From: Herbaspirillum sp. AP02 | GTDB lineage: Bacteria; Pseudomonadota; Gammaproteobacteria; Burkholderiales; Burkholderiaceae_D | Reading direction: 5' to 3' | DNA: 64,000 nt | Assembly (NCBI RefSeq): GCF_015767275.1 | Contig: NZ_JADWMY010000001.1 | Span: 1 to 64,000, forward strand | The notes under the pieces: model-generated | What the model saw: only the letters and a program-made list of their open reading frames with translations | The model's database searches: none | What the model was told of the DNA's origin: nothing | In this document: positions 45,207 to 54,674 of the stretch, piece after piece | Layout of the letters: the number at the start of each line of letters is the position of its first letter | How positions within the stretch are numbered: position 1 is the stretch's first letter | Position numbers and translations under genes: made by a program

Positions 45207-45275
45207 GAAGGTCTCGCGGCAGGGTGGTCAGGTCGCCGATTGTAGCGACGCCCCTTGCCACGAGACAGGTACAGT

Positions 45276-46220
45276 TCACTCGTCGACGGCGATACAGTTA
45301 CGGCCCAACTGTTTGGCGCGGTACAGGCGACGGTCAGCCAGTTCCAGGAACTCGATGCGCTGATCCATGGGCGAGGGCACGATGGTGGCCACGCCCTGGG
45401 AGATGGTCACGGTCTCGGCCACCTGCGAGCTGGCATGCGGGATGGCCGCATCGATGATCAGGTTGCGGCAGCGCTGGGCCACCTGGAGGGCGGCCTTTTC
45501 GTCGCATTCGGGCAGGATCAGCACGAATTCCTCGCCGCCATAGCGGGCGAAGAAATCGCGACTGCGGGTGGCGGTCTCGCTGAGGATGCGCGCCACCTGC
45601 TTCAGGCATTCGTCGCCGCGGATGTGGCCGTAGCGGTCGTTGTACTGCTTGAAGTAATCGATGTCGAGCATGATCAGCGACAGCGGCGCGCGCGAGCTCA
45701 CCGCATTGGCCCATTCCACTTCCAGCGCCGAATCGAACATGCGGCGGTTGGCCACATTGGTCAGGCCGTCGCGATAGGACAGTGCCTCCAGCTCCTTCTG
45801 CAATTCGATCAGGCGGGCCTCGGTCTTCTTGCGCTCGGTGATGTCGAACATGAAGCCGATCAGCGCATTGGGGCTGCCGTCTTCATTGCGCACCACGTGC
45901 ACCACGTCACGGATCCAGATGTGTTCGCCATCGCGGGTGAGGGCACGATAATCGGCCTCGTGATCGGCGCCGGCCTTGGATTGCGAGATGCAGAAGTTGA
46001 CCACTGCCTCGCGGTCTTCGGCATGGATGCGCATGGCCCAGTCGTCGGCGCTCTTCCAGCTCTCCGGCGCCCAGCCCAGCAACTGTTCGATCTGTGGGCC
46101 GATGTAGGTGAACTGCATGCTGCTCCAGTCGATCTTCCACGGAATCGCCTTGGTCGATTCCAGCAAGGTCTTGTAGACCGTGCTATCGGGTTCCATTTGT
46201 TCTTGTGTGGGGTGGGTCAT
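45276..46220 (-). CDS. PAS-GGDEF diguanylate cyclase
   Basis: 314 residues from this start, no membrane segment. PAS with PAC is about 14-140 (AIPWKIDWSSMQFTYIGPQIEQLLGW, GFMFDITERKKTEARL). The GGDEF domain (about 150-310) has SYRDGLTNVANRRMFD, IDYFKQYNDRYGHIRGDECL, the active site ARYGGEEFVLILPE, and ADRRLYRAKQLGRN. The PAS with YIGPQIEQLLGW resembles light, oxygen or heme-independent PAS fold type 3. It should make c-di-GMP. The start at 46220 matches the PAS boundary; the frame is open to 46481 but that stretch looks non-coding. The ribosome site is weak. Confidence 0.9.
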   Translation of the reverse strand: MTHPTQEQMEPDSTVYKTLLESTKAIPWKIDWSSMQFTYIGPQIEQLLGWAPESWKSADDWAMRIHAEDREAVVNFCISQSKAGADHEADYRALTRDGEHIWIRDVVHVVRNEDGSPNALIGFMFDITERKKTEARLIELQKELEALSYRDGLTNVANRRMFDSALEVEWANAVSSRAPLSLIMLDIDYFKQYNDRYGHIRGDECLKQVARILSETATRSRDFFARYGGEEFVLILPECDEKAALQVAQRCRNLIIDAAIPHASSQVAETVTISQGVATIVPSPMDQRIEFLELADRRLYRAKQLGRNCIAVDE

Positions 46221-46688
46221 GGCGAGTCGTGGCTGTCCAATGCAATCTTGTGGTCGGGAAATTTTTCGCGGGCGCTGATCGCTGCGCACTTGCCATGCGG
46301 CAAGCAGGAAACGTTCCAGTGCGCGCCAGTCGGCGTTTTCGCGCGCAAGCATAACGCGTCTTGCCGCATCTTTCCATTCGGCAGCAAAAAATGCATGCAC
46401 CCCGGTCTTTGTCTGGCCGGTCTGTGCTGGCATGAATGCAAGTACGAAGGCAGGCACGAATGCGGCACCCTGCGACCCCATCCCAGGGGTATCGTTTTTC
46501 CTTATACCCCTATCCTCATTCGGTATTTCCGCTTCCTGCGGGCCTGCGGATAGACTTCAGTCACAGCAGTTTTCGAGACGGAGATTGTTGTGTTGACCGC
46601 TACCACGGTCGAAGTGTCTGGCAGTGATGCACCGTACCCGGCGCAGTAATGGCAGACGCTATCTGAATCAAAATTTTGGAGACAAGCA
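46221..46688. other. Intergenic region between diguanylate cyclase and the fused oxidoreductase
   Basis: About 470 bases between divergent genes. Lower GC than the neighbours from 46490 to 46690. GGAGA precedes the oxidoreductase ATG. No terminator, repeat or clear promoter hexamers were found. Confidence 0.4.
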
Positions 46689-49600
46689 ATGCAGATCCGT
46701 TCGGCAGCTGAGCCTGCCGCAGCGACCGTGCCGACCGTAGAAGGCACTGGCGACTGCGCACAGGCTGCGACCCAAGTGAGCGCTCACTCGCCGGTCCCGC
46801 AAGGGAAAACCGGCAACCCCGCGACAGACGGCGTGCACACCGTTGTTGCCACCCCCACCGATGCTGTCCCGCTGGCCCCGGTCAGCCTGGACGACAAATA
46901 CACCGCCACCTCCGGCGCGATCTACCTGTCCGGCATCCAGGCCCTGGTGCGCCTGCCGCTGCTGCAGCAGATCCGTGACCGCGCCACCGGGCTCAATACG
47001 GCCGGTTTCATTTCCGGTTATCGCGGCTCCCCCCTGGGCGGGCTGGACGAAGCCCTGTGGCATGCTCAGCCGCACCTGGCCGCACATCGCGTCAAGTTCC
47101 AGCCGGGCGTGAACGAGGACATGGCCGCCACCGCCGTCTGGGGCACGCAGCAGGTCAAGCTGATTGGCCCGTCCGACTATGACGGCGTCTACGCCATGTG
47201 GTACGGCAAGGGCCCCGGCGTGGACCGCTGCGGCGATGTGCTGAAGCACATGAACCACGCCGGTACCTCCGCCCATGGCGGCGTGCTGCTGGTGGCCGGC
47301 GATGACCACGGCGCCTATTCCTCGACGCTGCCGCACCAGTCCGACCACATCTTCTCGGCATCGATGATCCCGATGCTCTATCCCTGCAATGTGCAGGAAT
47401 ATCTGGACCTGGGCCTGCATGGCTGGGCCATGTCGCGCTATTCCGGTTGTGTGGTGGGCTTCAAGGCCCTGGCCGATACGGTCGAATCGAGCGCCTCGGT
47501 GGATGCCGATCCCTTCCGCGTGCAGATCAGGCTGCCGGGCGACTTCGTCATGCCCGAGGGCGGCCTCAATGCCCGTCTGTCGACCGACACGCTGGGTGTG
47601 CAGGCGCGCAAGCAGGAAGCGCTGATGCAGGACTACAAGATCTACGCCGCCCTGGCCTACGCCCGCGCCAACCGCCTCAACCGCGTGATGATCGACAGCC
47701 CCCGTGCGCGGCTGGGCATCATCGCCTCCGGCAAGTCCTATCTGGACGTGCTGGAAGCCCTGTCCGAACTGGGCATCGACGAAGCCTTCGCCGCCGAGAT
47801 CGGCCTGCGTCTGTTCAAGGTCTCCATGCCCTGGCCGCTGGAGCCGGATGGGGTACGCGAGTTCGCGCAAGGGCTGGATGAAATCCTGGTGGTGGAAGAA
47901 AAGCGCCAGATGGTCGAGTACCAGTTGAAGGAACAGCTCTATAACTGGCGCGACGATGTCCGTCCACGGGTGATCGGCAAGTTCGACGAGAAGGGCGAGT
48001 GGGTGGCGCCACGCGGCGAATGGCTGCTGACCTCCAAGGCCGATTTCTCGGTGGCACAGATCGCCCGCGTGATCGCGGCGCGCATCGCGCGCTTCCATAC
48101 CAGCGACCTGATCAAGGCGCGCCTGGCCTTCCTCGATGCCAAGGATGCGGTGCTGTCCAAGGCGGTCAATACGCCGCCGCGCCCGGCCTACTACTGCTCG
48201 GGCTGCCCACACAATACCTCCACCCGCGTGCCCGAAGGCAGCTTCGCGCTGGCCGGCATCGGTTGCCACGTGATGGCCACGGCCATCTATCCCGAATTCA
48301 ACAAGCTGACCACGCACATGGGCGGCGAGGGCGCACCGTGGATCGGGCAGGCACCGTTCTCGAAGGTGCCGCACGTGTTCGCCAACCTGGGCGATGGCAC
48401 CTACTTCCATTCCGGTTACCTGGCCATCCGCGCTGCCGTCGCGGCCCGGGTCAACATGACCTACAAGATCCTCTATAACGATGCCGTGGCCATGACCGGT
48501 GGACAGCCGGTGGACGGCACGGTGTCGGTGCCGATGATCGCCCAGCAGATGGCGGCCGAGGGCGTGCAGCGCATCGCGCTGGTGTCCGAGGACATCGGCC
48601 GTTATGCCGACCGTTCCAATCTGCCGGCCGCCGTGACCGTACACGACCGCAAGGAGATGGATGCCGTGCAGCGCGAACTGCGCGAGATCGCCGGCGTGAG
48701 CGTCATCATCTATGACCAGACCTGCGCTGCCGAGAAGCGTCGGCGCCGCAAGAAGGGCGAATACCCCGACCCCAATGAACGGCTCTTCATCAATTCAGCC
48801 GTCTGCGAAGGTTGCGGTGATTGCGGCGTGCAATCCAATTGCACCTCCCTGCTGCCGCTGGAAACCGACCTGGGTCGCAAGCGTGCCATCGACCAATCGT
48901 CCTGCAACAAGGATTATTCCTGCGTGAAGGGCTTCTGTCCCAGCTTCGTCACGGTCACCGGCGGCAAGCTCAAGAAGTCGCGCACCGGGGTGACGAAGAA
49001 AGACGCGGTGGATGATTTCGGCGTGCTACCGCAACCGGTCCTGCCTTCCTGCGAGACGCCGTTCAACATCCTCATCAACGGCATCGGCGGCACCGGCGTG
49101 ATCACCATTGGCGCCCTGATGGGCATGGCCGCGCACCTGGAAGGCAAGGGCGCCTCGGTGCTCGACATGACGGGCATGTCGCAAAAGAACGGCTCGGTGA
49201 CCTCGCACGTGCGCATTGCCGCGCGGCGCGATGCCATCCGCGCCCAGCGCATCGCCACCGGCGAAGCCGATCTGGTGCTGGGTTGCGACATGCTGACGGC
49301 CGGCGCTTTCGATGCCATCTCCAAGATGCGTCCGGGCCGCACGCGTGCGGTGGTCAACCTGCACCAGCAACCGCCGGGGCAGTTTGCCCGCAACCCGGAC
49401 TGGCAGTTCCCCTTCGAGGAGGTCAAGGCGCTGATCGTCGAGTCGGTCGGCCAGCAGGCCGATTTCATCGATGCCACCCGCCTGGCCACGGCGCTCATGG
49501 GCGACTCCATCGCCACCAACCTGTTCATGCTGGGGTATGCCTGGCAACGCGGCGAACTGCCGCTGAGCGAAGCCTCGCTGCTGCGCGCCATCGAACTCAA

Positions 49601-50375
49601 TGGCGTGGCCGTGCAGGCCAACCAGACCGCCTTCCGCTGGGGCCGCCGGGCCGCGGTCGATCTGCTGAAGGTGGAGCGCATTGCCGTACCGGCCCAGCCG
49701 GTGGTGTTGCAGATGCCGCAGTCGCTGGACCAGTTGATCAAGCGTCGCGTGGCCCTGCTCACGGATTATCAGGACGCCCGCTACGCCGGCCAGTATGCCG
49801 AGGTGGTGGAAGCCGTGCGCGCCGCCGAGGCGCCGCTGGGCAGCGAAAGACTGAGTAGGGCGGTGGCCCGCAATCTGTCCCGGCTGATGGCCTACAAGGA
49901 TGAGTACGAGGTGGCGCGGCTCTACACCGACGGTCAGTTCCAGAAGGAACTGGCGCAGCAGTTCGAGGGCGACTTCACGCTCAGTTTCAACCTGGCGCCG
50001 CCCATCCTGGCCCGCAAGGATGGGCAGGGGCATCTGCAGAAGGCCCGCTACGGCAGCTGGATGATGCAGGCCTTCAAGTTGCTGGCACGCATGAAGGGCC
50101 TGCGCGGCGGCATGCTGGATGTCTTCGGCCGCACCGAGGAACGTCGCATGGAGCGTGCCCTGATCGCCGAGTATCGTGCGCTGGTGCTGGGCCTGTTGCC
50201 ACGGCTGACGGCCGCTAATCTGGCACTGGCCATCGAATTGGCACAGCTGCCGGAGCAGGTGCGCGGCTTCGGTCATGTCAAGCTCAAGGCAGTGGAAGCC
50301 ATGCGGGTGCGCCAGGCCAGCCTGCTGGCGGCCTTTGCCAACGATGGCAAGGCTGCGCTGGAAGCGGCGGCCTGA
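46689..50375 (+). CDS. Fused indolepyruvate:ferredoxin oxidoreductase-like protein
   Basis: 1228 residues. The family oxidatively decarboxylates aryl or branched 2-oxoacids to acyl-CoA using thiamine diphosphate and Fe-S clusters. An N-terminal about 68-residue low-complexity leader is followed by IorA-like parts: YLSGIQALVRLPLLQ, FISGYRGSPLGGLDEAL, PGVNEDMAATAVWGTQQ, GDDHGAYSS (transketolase N-part), VVEEKRQMVEYQLKEQLY, the ThDP region YYCSGCPHNTSTRVPEG, HMGGEGAPWIGQ, and NLGDGTYFHSGYLAIR. A cysteine-rich segment (CEGCGDCGVQSNC, CNKDYSCVKGFC) can hold Fe-S clusters. The IorB-like gamma domain follows (NGIGGTGVITIGALMGM, GMSQKNGSVTSHV). It heads a cluster with an acyl-CoA dehydrogenase and a hydratase. 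The electron acceptor is not encoded here. Confidence 0.92.
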   Translation: MQIRSAAEPAAATVPTVEGTGDCAQAATQVSAHSPVPQGKTGNPATDGVHTVVATPTDAVPLAPVSLDDKYTATSGAIYLSGIQALVRLPLLQQIRDRATGLNTAGFISGYRGSPLGGLDEALWHAQPHLAAHRVKFQPGVNEDMAATAVWGTQQVKLIGPSDYDGVYAMWYGKGPGVDRCGDVLKHMNHAGTSAHGGVLLVAGDDHGAYSSTLPHQSDHIFSASMIPMLYPCNVQEYLDLGLHGWAMSRYSGCVVGFKALADTVESSASVDADPFRVQIRLPGDFVMPEGGLNARLSTDTLGVQARKQEALMQDYKIYAALAYARANRLNRVMIDSPRARLGIIASGKSYLDVLEALSELGIDEAFAAEIGLRLFKVSMPWPLEPDGVREFAQGLDEILVVEEKRQMVEYQLKEQLYNWRDDVRPRVIGKFDEKGEWVAPRGEWLLTSKADFSVAQIARVIAARIARFHTSDLIKARLAFLDAKDAVLSKAVNTPPRPAYYCSGCPHNTSTRVPEGSFALAGIGCHVMATAIYPEFNKLTTHMGGEGAPWIGQAPFSKVPHVFANLGDGTYFHSGYLAIRAAVAARVNMTYKILYNDAVAMTGGQPVDGTVSVPMIAQQMAAEGVQRIALVSEDIGRYADRSNLPAAVTVHDRKEMDAVQRELREIAGVSVIIYDQTCAAEKRRRRKKGEYPDPNERLFINSAVCEGCGDCGVQSNCTSLLPLETDLGRKRAIDQSSCNKDYSCVKGFCPSFVTVTGGKLKKSRTGVTKKDAVDDFGVLPQPVLPSCETPFNILINGIGGTGVITIGALMGMAAHLEGKGASVLDMTGMSQKNGSVTSHVRIAARRDAIRAQRIATGEADLVLGCDMLTAGAFDAISKMRPGRTRAVVNLHQQPPGQFARNPDWQFPFEEVKALIVESVGQQADFIDATRLATALMGDSIATNLFMLGYAWQRGELPLSEASLLRAIELNGVAVQANQTAFRWGRRAAVDLLKVERIAVPAQPVVLQMPQSLDQLIKRRVALLTDYQDARYAGQYAEVVEAVRAAEAPLGSERLSRAVARNLSRLMAYKDEYEVARLYTDGQFQKELAQQFEGDFTLSFNLAPPILARKDGQGHLQKARYGSWMMQAFKLLARMKGLRGGMLDVFGRTEERRMERALIAEYRALVLGLLPRLTAANLALAIELAQLPEQVRGFGHVKLKAVEAMRVRQASLLAAFANDGKAALEAAA

Positions 50376-50504
50376 TCGCCGTAGCCGAGGTCCGCACTGT
50401 CGCGCCGGTGACAACTGCCCGACGCGATTTCCATTAAGCTAACTGCCACTGGCGGCATGCCCTGCGCCCGCACGGCCAGGAAAAACAACGAACAGGAGAC
50501 AGGC

Positions 50505-51665
50505 ATGGATTTTGAACTCAATCAGGACCAGTTGGCCTTCCAGCAAAGTGCACGCGACTTTGCGGCCGGCGAGATGGCGCCCTTTGCGGCCAAGTGGGAT
50601 GAAGAGGCCCATTTCCCGCTGGACGTGATCGCCAAGGCCGGTGAACTGGGTTTCTGCGGACTCTACACACCCGAGGCCGAGGGCGGTCTGGGCCTGACCC
50701 GGCTGGATGCCACCGTGGTCTTCGAGGAACTGGCGCGGGCCTGTACCTCCACCGCCGCCTATCTCACCATCCACAACATGGTCAGCTGGATGGTGGCCAC
50801 CTGGGGCCAGGCTTCGCTGAAGGAGCAATGGTGCGAGCAACTGGCAGCCGGGCAGAAGATCGGTTCCTATTGCCTGACCGAGCCCGGTTCCGGCTCGGAC
50901 GCGGCCTCGCTCAAGACCACCGCGCGCCGGGTCGACGACTTCTACCTCATCAACGGTTCCAAGGCTTTCATCTCGGGGGCCGGTAGCACCGACCTGCTGG
51001 TGGTGATGGCACGCACCGGCGGCCCCGGCGCACGCGGGGTGTCGGCCATTGTGGTGCCGGGTGATACCCCCGGCATCAGCTATGGCAAGAAGGAAAGCAA
51101 GATGGGCTGGAACAGTCAGCCCACCCGCACCATCAGTTTCGATAACGTCAAGGTCCCGGTGGACCACCTGCTGGGCGAGGAGGGCGAGGGCTTCGTGTTC
51201 GCCATGAAGGGGCTGGACGGTGGCCGCATCAACATCGCCACCTGCTCGGTGGGCGCGGCCCAGGGGGCACTGGACGCGGCCCATGCCTACATGAAGGAAC
51301 GCAAACAGTTCGGCCGCCCCATCGCCGATTTCCAGGCCCTGCAATTCAAGCTGGCCGACATGCAGACCGAGCTGGTGGCGGCACGCCAGATGGTGCGCCT
51401 GGCGGCCACCAAGCTGGACGCCGGTTCGCCCGAGGCCACCACCTATTGCGCCATGGCCAAGCGACTGGCGACCGACCTCGGTTTCCGCATCTGCAACGAG
51501 GCGCTGCAATTGCATGGCGGCTATGGCTATATCCGCGAATACCCGCTGGAGCGCTATTTCCGCGACGTGCGGGTACACCAGATCCTGGAAGGCACCAATG
51601 AAATCATGCGGGTCATCATTTCGCGCAAGCTGCTGGAACGCGACAACCTGGACGACATCCGCTGA
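50505..51665 (+). CDS. Acyl-CoA dehydrogenase, isobutyryl/short-branched type
   Basis: 386 residues. FAD enzyme introducing an alpha-beta double bond into acyl-CoA. Landmarks: YCLTEPGSGSDAASLKTTA (FAD/substrate loop), FISGAGSTDLLVVMART, MGWNSQPTRTISFDNVKVP, RKQFGRPIADFQALQFKLADM, and the catalytic Glu in HQILEGTNEIMRVI, as in isobutyryl-CoA and short/branched-chain members. The start ATG follows AACAGGAGACAGGC. It lies 129 bases after the fused oxidoreductase and 18 before the hydratase, suggesting one catabolic operon for a branched or aryl acyl-CoA. Confidence 0.92.
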   Translation: MDFELNQDQLAFQQSARDFAAGEMAPFAAKWDEEAHFPLDVIAKAGELGFCGLYTPEAEGGLGLTRLDATVVFEELARACTSTAAYLTIHNMVSWMVATWGQASLKEQWCEQLAAGQKIGSYCLTEPGSGSDAASLKTTARRVDDFYLINGSKAFISGAGSTDLLVVMARTGGPGARGVSAIVVPGDTPGISYGKKESKMGWNSQPTRTISFDNVKVPVDHLLGEEGEGFVFAMKGLDGGRINIATCSVGAAQGALDAAHAYMKERKQFGRPIADFQALQFKLADMQTELVAARQMVRLAATKLDAGSPEATTYCAMAKRLATDLGFRICNEALQLHGGYGYIREYPLERYFRDVRVHQILEGTNEIMRVIISRKLLERDNLDDIR

Positions 51666-51683
51666 CCCGACACAAGGACGAGC

Positions 51684-52466
51684 ATGCGCACCTACACCAA
51701 CCTGAAACTGGACATCACCGGCCACACCGCCGTACTGACGCTGTCCAATCCGCCCGCCAACACCTGGACCCGTGAAGCCCTGGCCGACCTGACGCAACTG
51801 GTCCGGGACCTCAATGCCGACCGCAACGTCTACACGCTGGTGGTCACCGGCGAGGGAGAAAAATTCTTCTCCGCCGGCGCCGACCTGAAGCTCTTCGCCG
51901 ATGGCGACAAGGCCATGGCGCGCGAAATGGCGCGTCGCTTCGGCCAAGCCTTCGAGACCTTGTCCGCCTTCCGTGGTGTATCGATTGCCGCCATCAACGG
52001 CTATGCCATGGGCGGCGGCCTGGAATGCGCGCTGGCCTGCGATATCCGCATTGCCGAGGAACAGGCGCAGATGGCGCTGCCGGAAGCCGCAGTCGGCCTC
52101 TTGCCCTGCGCCGGTGGCACGCAGAACCTGCCCTGGCTGGTGGGCGAGGGCTGGGCCAAGCGCATGATCCTGTGCGGCGAGCGCGTCAATGCCGACACCG
52201 CGCTGCGCATCGGCCTGGTGGAAGAAGTGGTGCCCAAGGGCCAGGCCCGCGAGCGCGCACTGGCGCTGGCCCTGCAGGCGGAAAAGCAGAGTCCGTCCTC
52301 GGTCGCGGCCAGCAAGCAACTGATCCAGGGGGCGCGCCACAATCCGCTGGGGACGCTCCTGCAGACCGAGCGCGAGCTCTTCGTCGACCTGTTCGATACC
52401 CAGGACCAGCAGGAGGGCGTCCAGGCCTTCCTCGACAAGCGCAGCCCGCAATGGAAGAACGCTTGA
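51684..52466 (+). CDS. Enoyl-CoA hydratase/isomerase family protein
   Basis: 260 residues, crotonase fold. Oxyanion hole residues in KFFSAGADLKLF and GYAMGGGLECALACDIRIAEE; both catalytic glutamates of hydratases are present (GGGLECAL and ALPEAAVGLLPCAGGTQNL), so hydration of an enoyl-CoA is likely. It hydrates the product of the acyl-CoA dehydrogenase encoded 18 bases upstream. No 3-hydroxyisobutyrate dehydrogenase gene follows, so a valine-specific role is not proven. Confidence 0.93.
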   Translation: MRTYTNLKLDITGHTAVLTLSNPPANTWTREALADLTQLVRDLNADRNVYTLVVTGEGEKFFSAGADLKLFADGDKAMAREMARRFGQAFETLSAFRGVSIAAINGYAMGGGLECALACDIRIAEEQAQMALPEAAVGLLPCAGGTQNLPWLVGEGWAKRMILCGERVNADTALRIGLVEEVVPKGQARERALALALQAEKQSPSSVAASKQLIQGARHNPLGTLLQTERELFVDLFDTQDQQEGVQAFLDKRSPQWKNA

Positions 52467-52501
52467 GCTTCGCTTGAGGCGCTTGCCCTGAGCTGCCACG
52501 G

Positions 52502-52537
52502 ACGCCGCCCGGCGCGCTAGTTGCGCCGGCGCGGCGT
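52502..52537 (+). other. GC-rich imperfect inverted repeat after the hydratase gene
   Basis: ACGCCGCCCGGCGC (52502-52515) pairs with GCGCCGGCGCGGCGT (52523-52537) apart from one bulge. No T-run follows. It may still stall polymerase or protect the 3' end. Confidence 0.4.
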
Positions 52538-52638
52538 TCGCATCCGGGGCCAGGCCGGAGCGGCGCTGGCCGTGACGGCGCATGCCGCCCGGCATTTTGT
52601 GTTAACGTGGGCGGCTTCGACTGTCAGCGAGCCCGCGC

Positions 52639-53052
52639 ATGCCCATCGTCTACCGTACCGACGTCCGCCTCACGGTGGATCAGTTCATCGATATCCTCTC
52701 CCGCACTTCGCTGGGACCACGCCGCCCACTCGACGACCGTGACTGCATGCAGGCCATGGTCGAGCATGGCAACCTGATCGCCACCGCCTGGGATGGCGAA
52801 CTGATCGTTGGCGTGGCGCGCGGTGTGACCGATTTCGCCTATGCCTGCTACCTGTCGGAACTGGCCGTGGACGAGCAATACCAGCGCCAGGGCATCGGCA
52901 AGGAATTGATCCGCCATGCCCGCAGCCTGCTGGGGCCGCGCTGCCGTCTGCGCCTGCTGGCCGCACCCGATGCCGCCGACTACTACGGCCATATCGGCTT
53001 CGCCCACAGCCCGCGCTGCTGGGAGCTCACGCCGGGTCACGAACTCACGTAA
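52639..53052 (+). CDS. GNAT-family N-acetyltransferase
   Basis: 137 residues. Acetyl-CoA motif A is complete: YLSELAVDEQYQRQGIGKELIRHARSLLG, and the C-terminal strand has DYYGHIGFAHSPRCWEL. Such small GNAT proteins acetylate amines or N-termini; substrate is unknown. The next gene, 54 bases downstream, is a second GNAT. Confidence 0.9.
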   Translation: MPIVYRTDVRLTVDQFIDILSRTSLGPRRPLDDRDCMQAMVEHGNLIATAWDGELIVGVARGVTDFAYACYLSELAVDEQYQRQGIGKELIRHARSLLGPRCRLRLLAAPDAADYYGHIGFAHSPRCWELTPGHELT

Positions 53053-53106
53053 TCCGCTTTACGCCGCAAGCCGATCCCCCTCATCCATTCTTTTCGTCTG
53101 CACCCC

Positions 53107-53595
53107 ATGATCCAGATTCAAGCTTTCTCGCCCGACCACGCCAGTGGCGTGGTGGACGTCATCCTGCCGATCCAGCAAGAGGAGTTCGGCATCCCCATCA
53201 CCCTGGAAGGTCAGCCCGACCTGAAGGACATCCCCGGCTTCTACCAGAAGGGCAAGGGCAATTTCTGGGTGGCGCTGGAGGGCAGCAAGGTGGTCGGCAC
53301 CATCTCCCTGCTGGACATTGGCAATGATCAGGTGGCGCTGCGCAAGATGTTCGTGGCCGCCAGCCATCGCGGCAAGGAGCACGGTACGGCTGCACGCTTG
53401 TTGCAGGGGGCGGTGGACTGGGCCAGGCAGCAGGGGGTGCGCCAGATCTTCCTGGGTACCACCGCCAAGTTCCTGGCGGCGCATCGTTTCTATGAAAAGA
53501 ACGGCTTCCGCCAGATCGAGCAGGCCGAACTGCCGCCGGCCTTCCCGGTGATGGTGGTCGATACCCGCTTCTACGCGCTGGATTGCGCGGCCTGA
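53107..53595 (+). CDS. GNAT-family N-acetyltransferase
   Basis: 162 residues. KMFVAASHRGKEHGTAARLLQGAVDWARQQG is a slightly degenerate acetyl-CoA motif A, and FLAAHRFYEKNGFRQIE is motif B. It resembles the sub-branch seen in some MarR-GNAT proteins, without the MarR domain. Its stop is only four bases from the stop of the convergent AstE-like gene, with no terminator between them. Confidence 0.9.
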   Translation: MIQIQAFSPDHASGVVDVILPIQQEEFGIPITLEGQPDLKDIPGFYQKGKGNFWVALEGSKVVGTISLLDIGNDQVALRKMFVAASHRGKEHGTAARLLQGAVDWARQQGVRQIFLGTTAKFLAAHRFYEKNGFRQIEQAELPPAFPVMVVDTRFYALDCAA

Positions 53596-53599
53596 CGCC

Positions 53600-54568
53600 T
53601 TACAGGCTGCGCGGGCTGTCTACGCCCAGATAGAACCACTCGTTGCCCGGCAGGGCGCGCGGGTTGGGGAAGACGATGTAGCCGTCTTCCGGTGCGGTGA
53701 CCGGGCGGCCGTCGTGGCGATGGCCGATCACTTCACCGGCACGCAGCCGGTCGAAGCTGGCCCATTCGCGGACAAAGCGATCATCGGGATGGGCCATGTC
53801 GATCACGTCGACCAGGCGGATGATCTGGATGTCATCCGCCGGCGGCTGCAGGGGGCGATCGATCATGCCGTGCAAGGCCAGGGTCTGCAGGATGGCCTGA
53901 TAGGCGACCTCGGGGGCCTGGGGATCGTCATGCTGGCCGCATTCCAGCGTGACGCCGTACAGGCCGCGGCCGCGTGCATATTCGGTGGTGCCCACGCCAT
54001 AGTGCCGGTCCAGCAGGTCCGGTGATACCGCATGGCCCTGCTGGCGGCGGCGGTCCACGCCGCGCACGTAAGCGGTCATCCATCCTTCCACCACCCGTTT
54101 GCAGCCCAGGTGGGCCACCATGCGCTGCTCGGCCGCCGCATGGGCGAAGGGTTCGACCGCATCCTGGTTGTCCAGCGGCCCCAGCATGGCGAAGGGGACG
54201 CCGCCGGTGTGGAAGGAGTGCAGGTCCAGCAGCACCTCATGTTCATCGATCCAGGGGCACAGCACATTGCAGAGCCGGTCCTCGAAGTTGGCGGGGGCCG
54301 GATGCGGGCGCAGGTTGCGGTTGAGGTTACGGTCGCCCTGGCGCTGGCGCTTCTGGTAGGCCAGCGGATTGGTGATCGGCACCAGCGTCAACAGGCCGCG
54401 TTGCAGACGCAGCTGGCCGCTGTCGAGTTGCTCGCGCAGGCGGGCGATGGCCAGCGTGCCGCAGGTCTCATTGCCGTGCACGGCGCCCAGCACCAGCAGG
54501 CGAGGACCGGGCTCAAGGGCGGCATACTGGTGGCGTTGCAGGAAGGCGGCGAAGTGGTCGGACATCAT
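53600..54568 (-). CDS. Succinylglutamate desuccinylase / aspartoacylase family zinc hydrolase
   Basis: 322 residues. Zinc ligands in LGAVHGNETCGT (His, Glu) and LDLHSFHTG (His), with NPLAYQKRQRQGDRNLNRNL between and the catalytic Glu in VTLECGQHDD. This is the M14-like AstE/ASPA fold with a beta-barrel C-terminal domain (VREWASFDRLRAGEVIG, GYIVFPNPRALPGNEWFYLG). There are no other arginine-succinyltransferase genes nearby, so the substrate may be another N-acyl amino acid. It converges on a GNAT gene. Confidence 0.85.
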   Translation of the reverse strand: MMSDHFAAFLQRHQYAALEPGPRLLVLGAVHGNETCGTLAIARLREQLDSGQLRLQRGLLTLVPITNPLAYQKRQRQGDRNLNRNLRPHPAPANFEDRLCNVLCPWIDEHEVLLDLHSFHTGGVPFAMLGPLDNQDAVEPFAHAAAEQRMVAHLGCKRVVEGWMTAYVRGVDRRRQQGHAVSPDLLDRHYGVGTTEYARGRGLYGVTLECGQHDDPQAPEVAYQAILQTLALHGMIDRPLQPPADDIQIIRLVDVIDMAHPDDRFVREWASFDRLRAGEVIGHRHDGRPVTAPEDGYIVFPNPRALPGNEWFYLGVDSPRSL

Positions 54569-54674
54569 GGAAATCTTTTACGCAGGAGCGGCAACGATAC
54601 CCCGCTTTTGCTCATCTTGCCAGGCAGCGGCCCGGGGCCGGCGGTCACCGTACCGCCGTGCCACCGTGCCACCA

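Noticed and set aside
46221..46481. N-terminal extension of the diguanylate cyclase to 46481
   Set aside because: The extra 87 residues lack domain pattern, and the PAS boundary fits a start at 46220.
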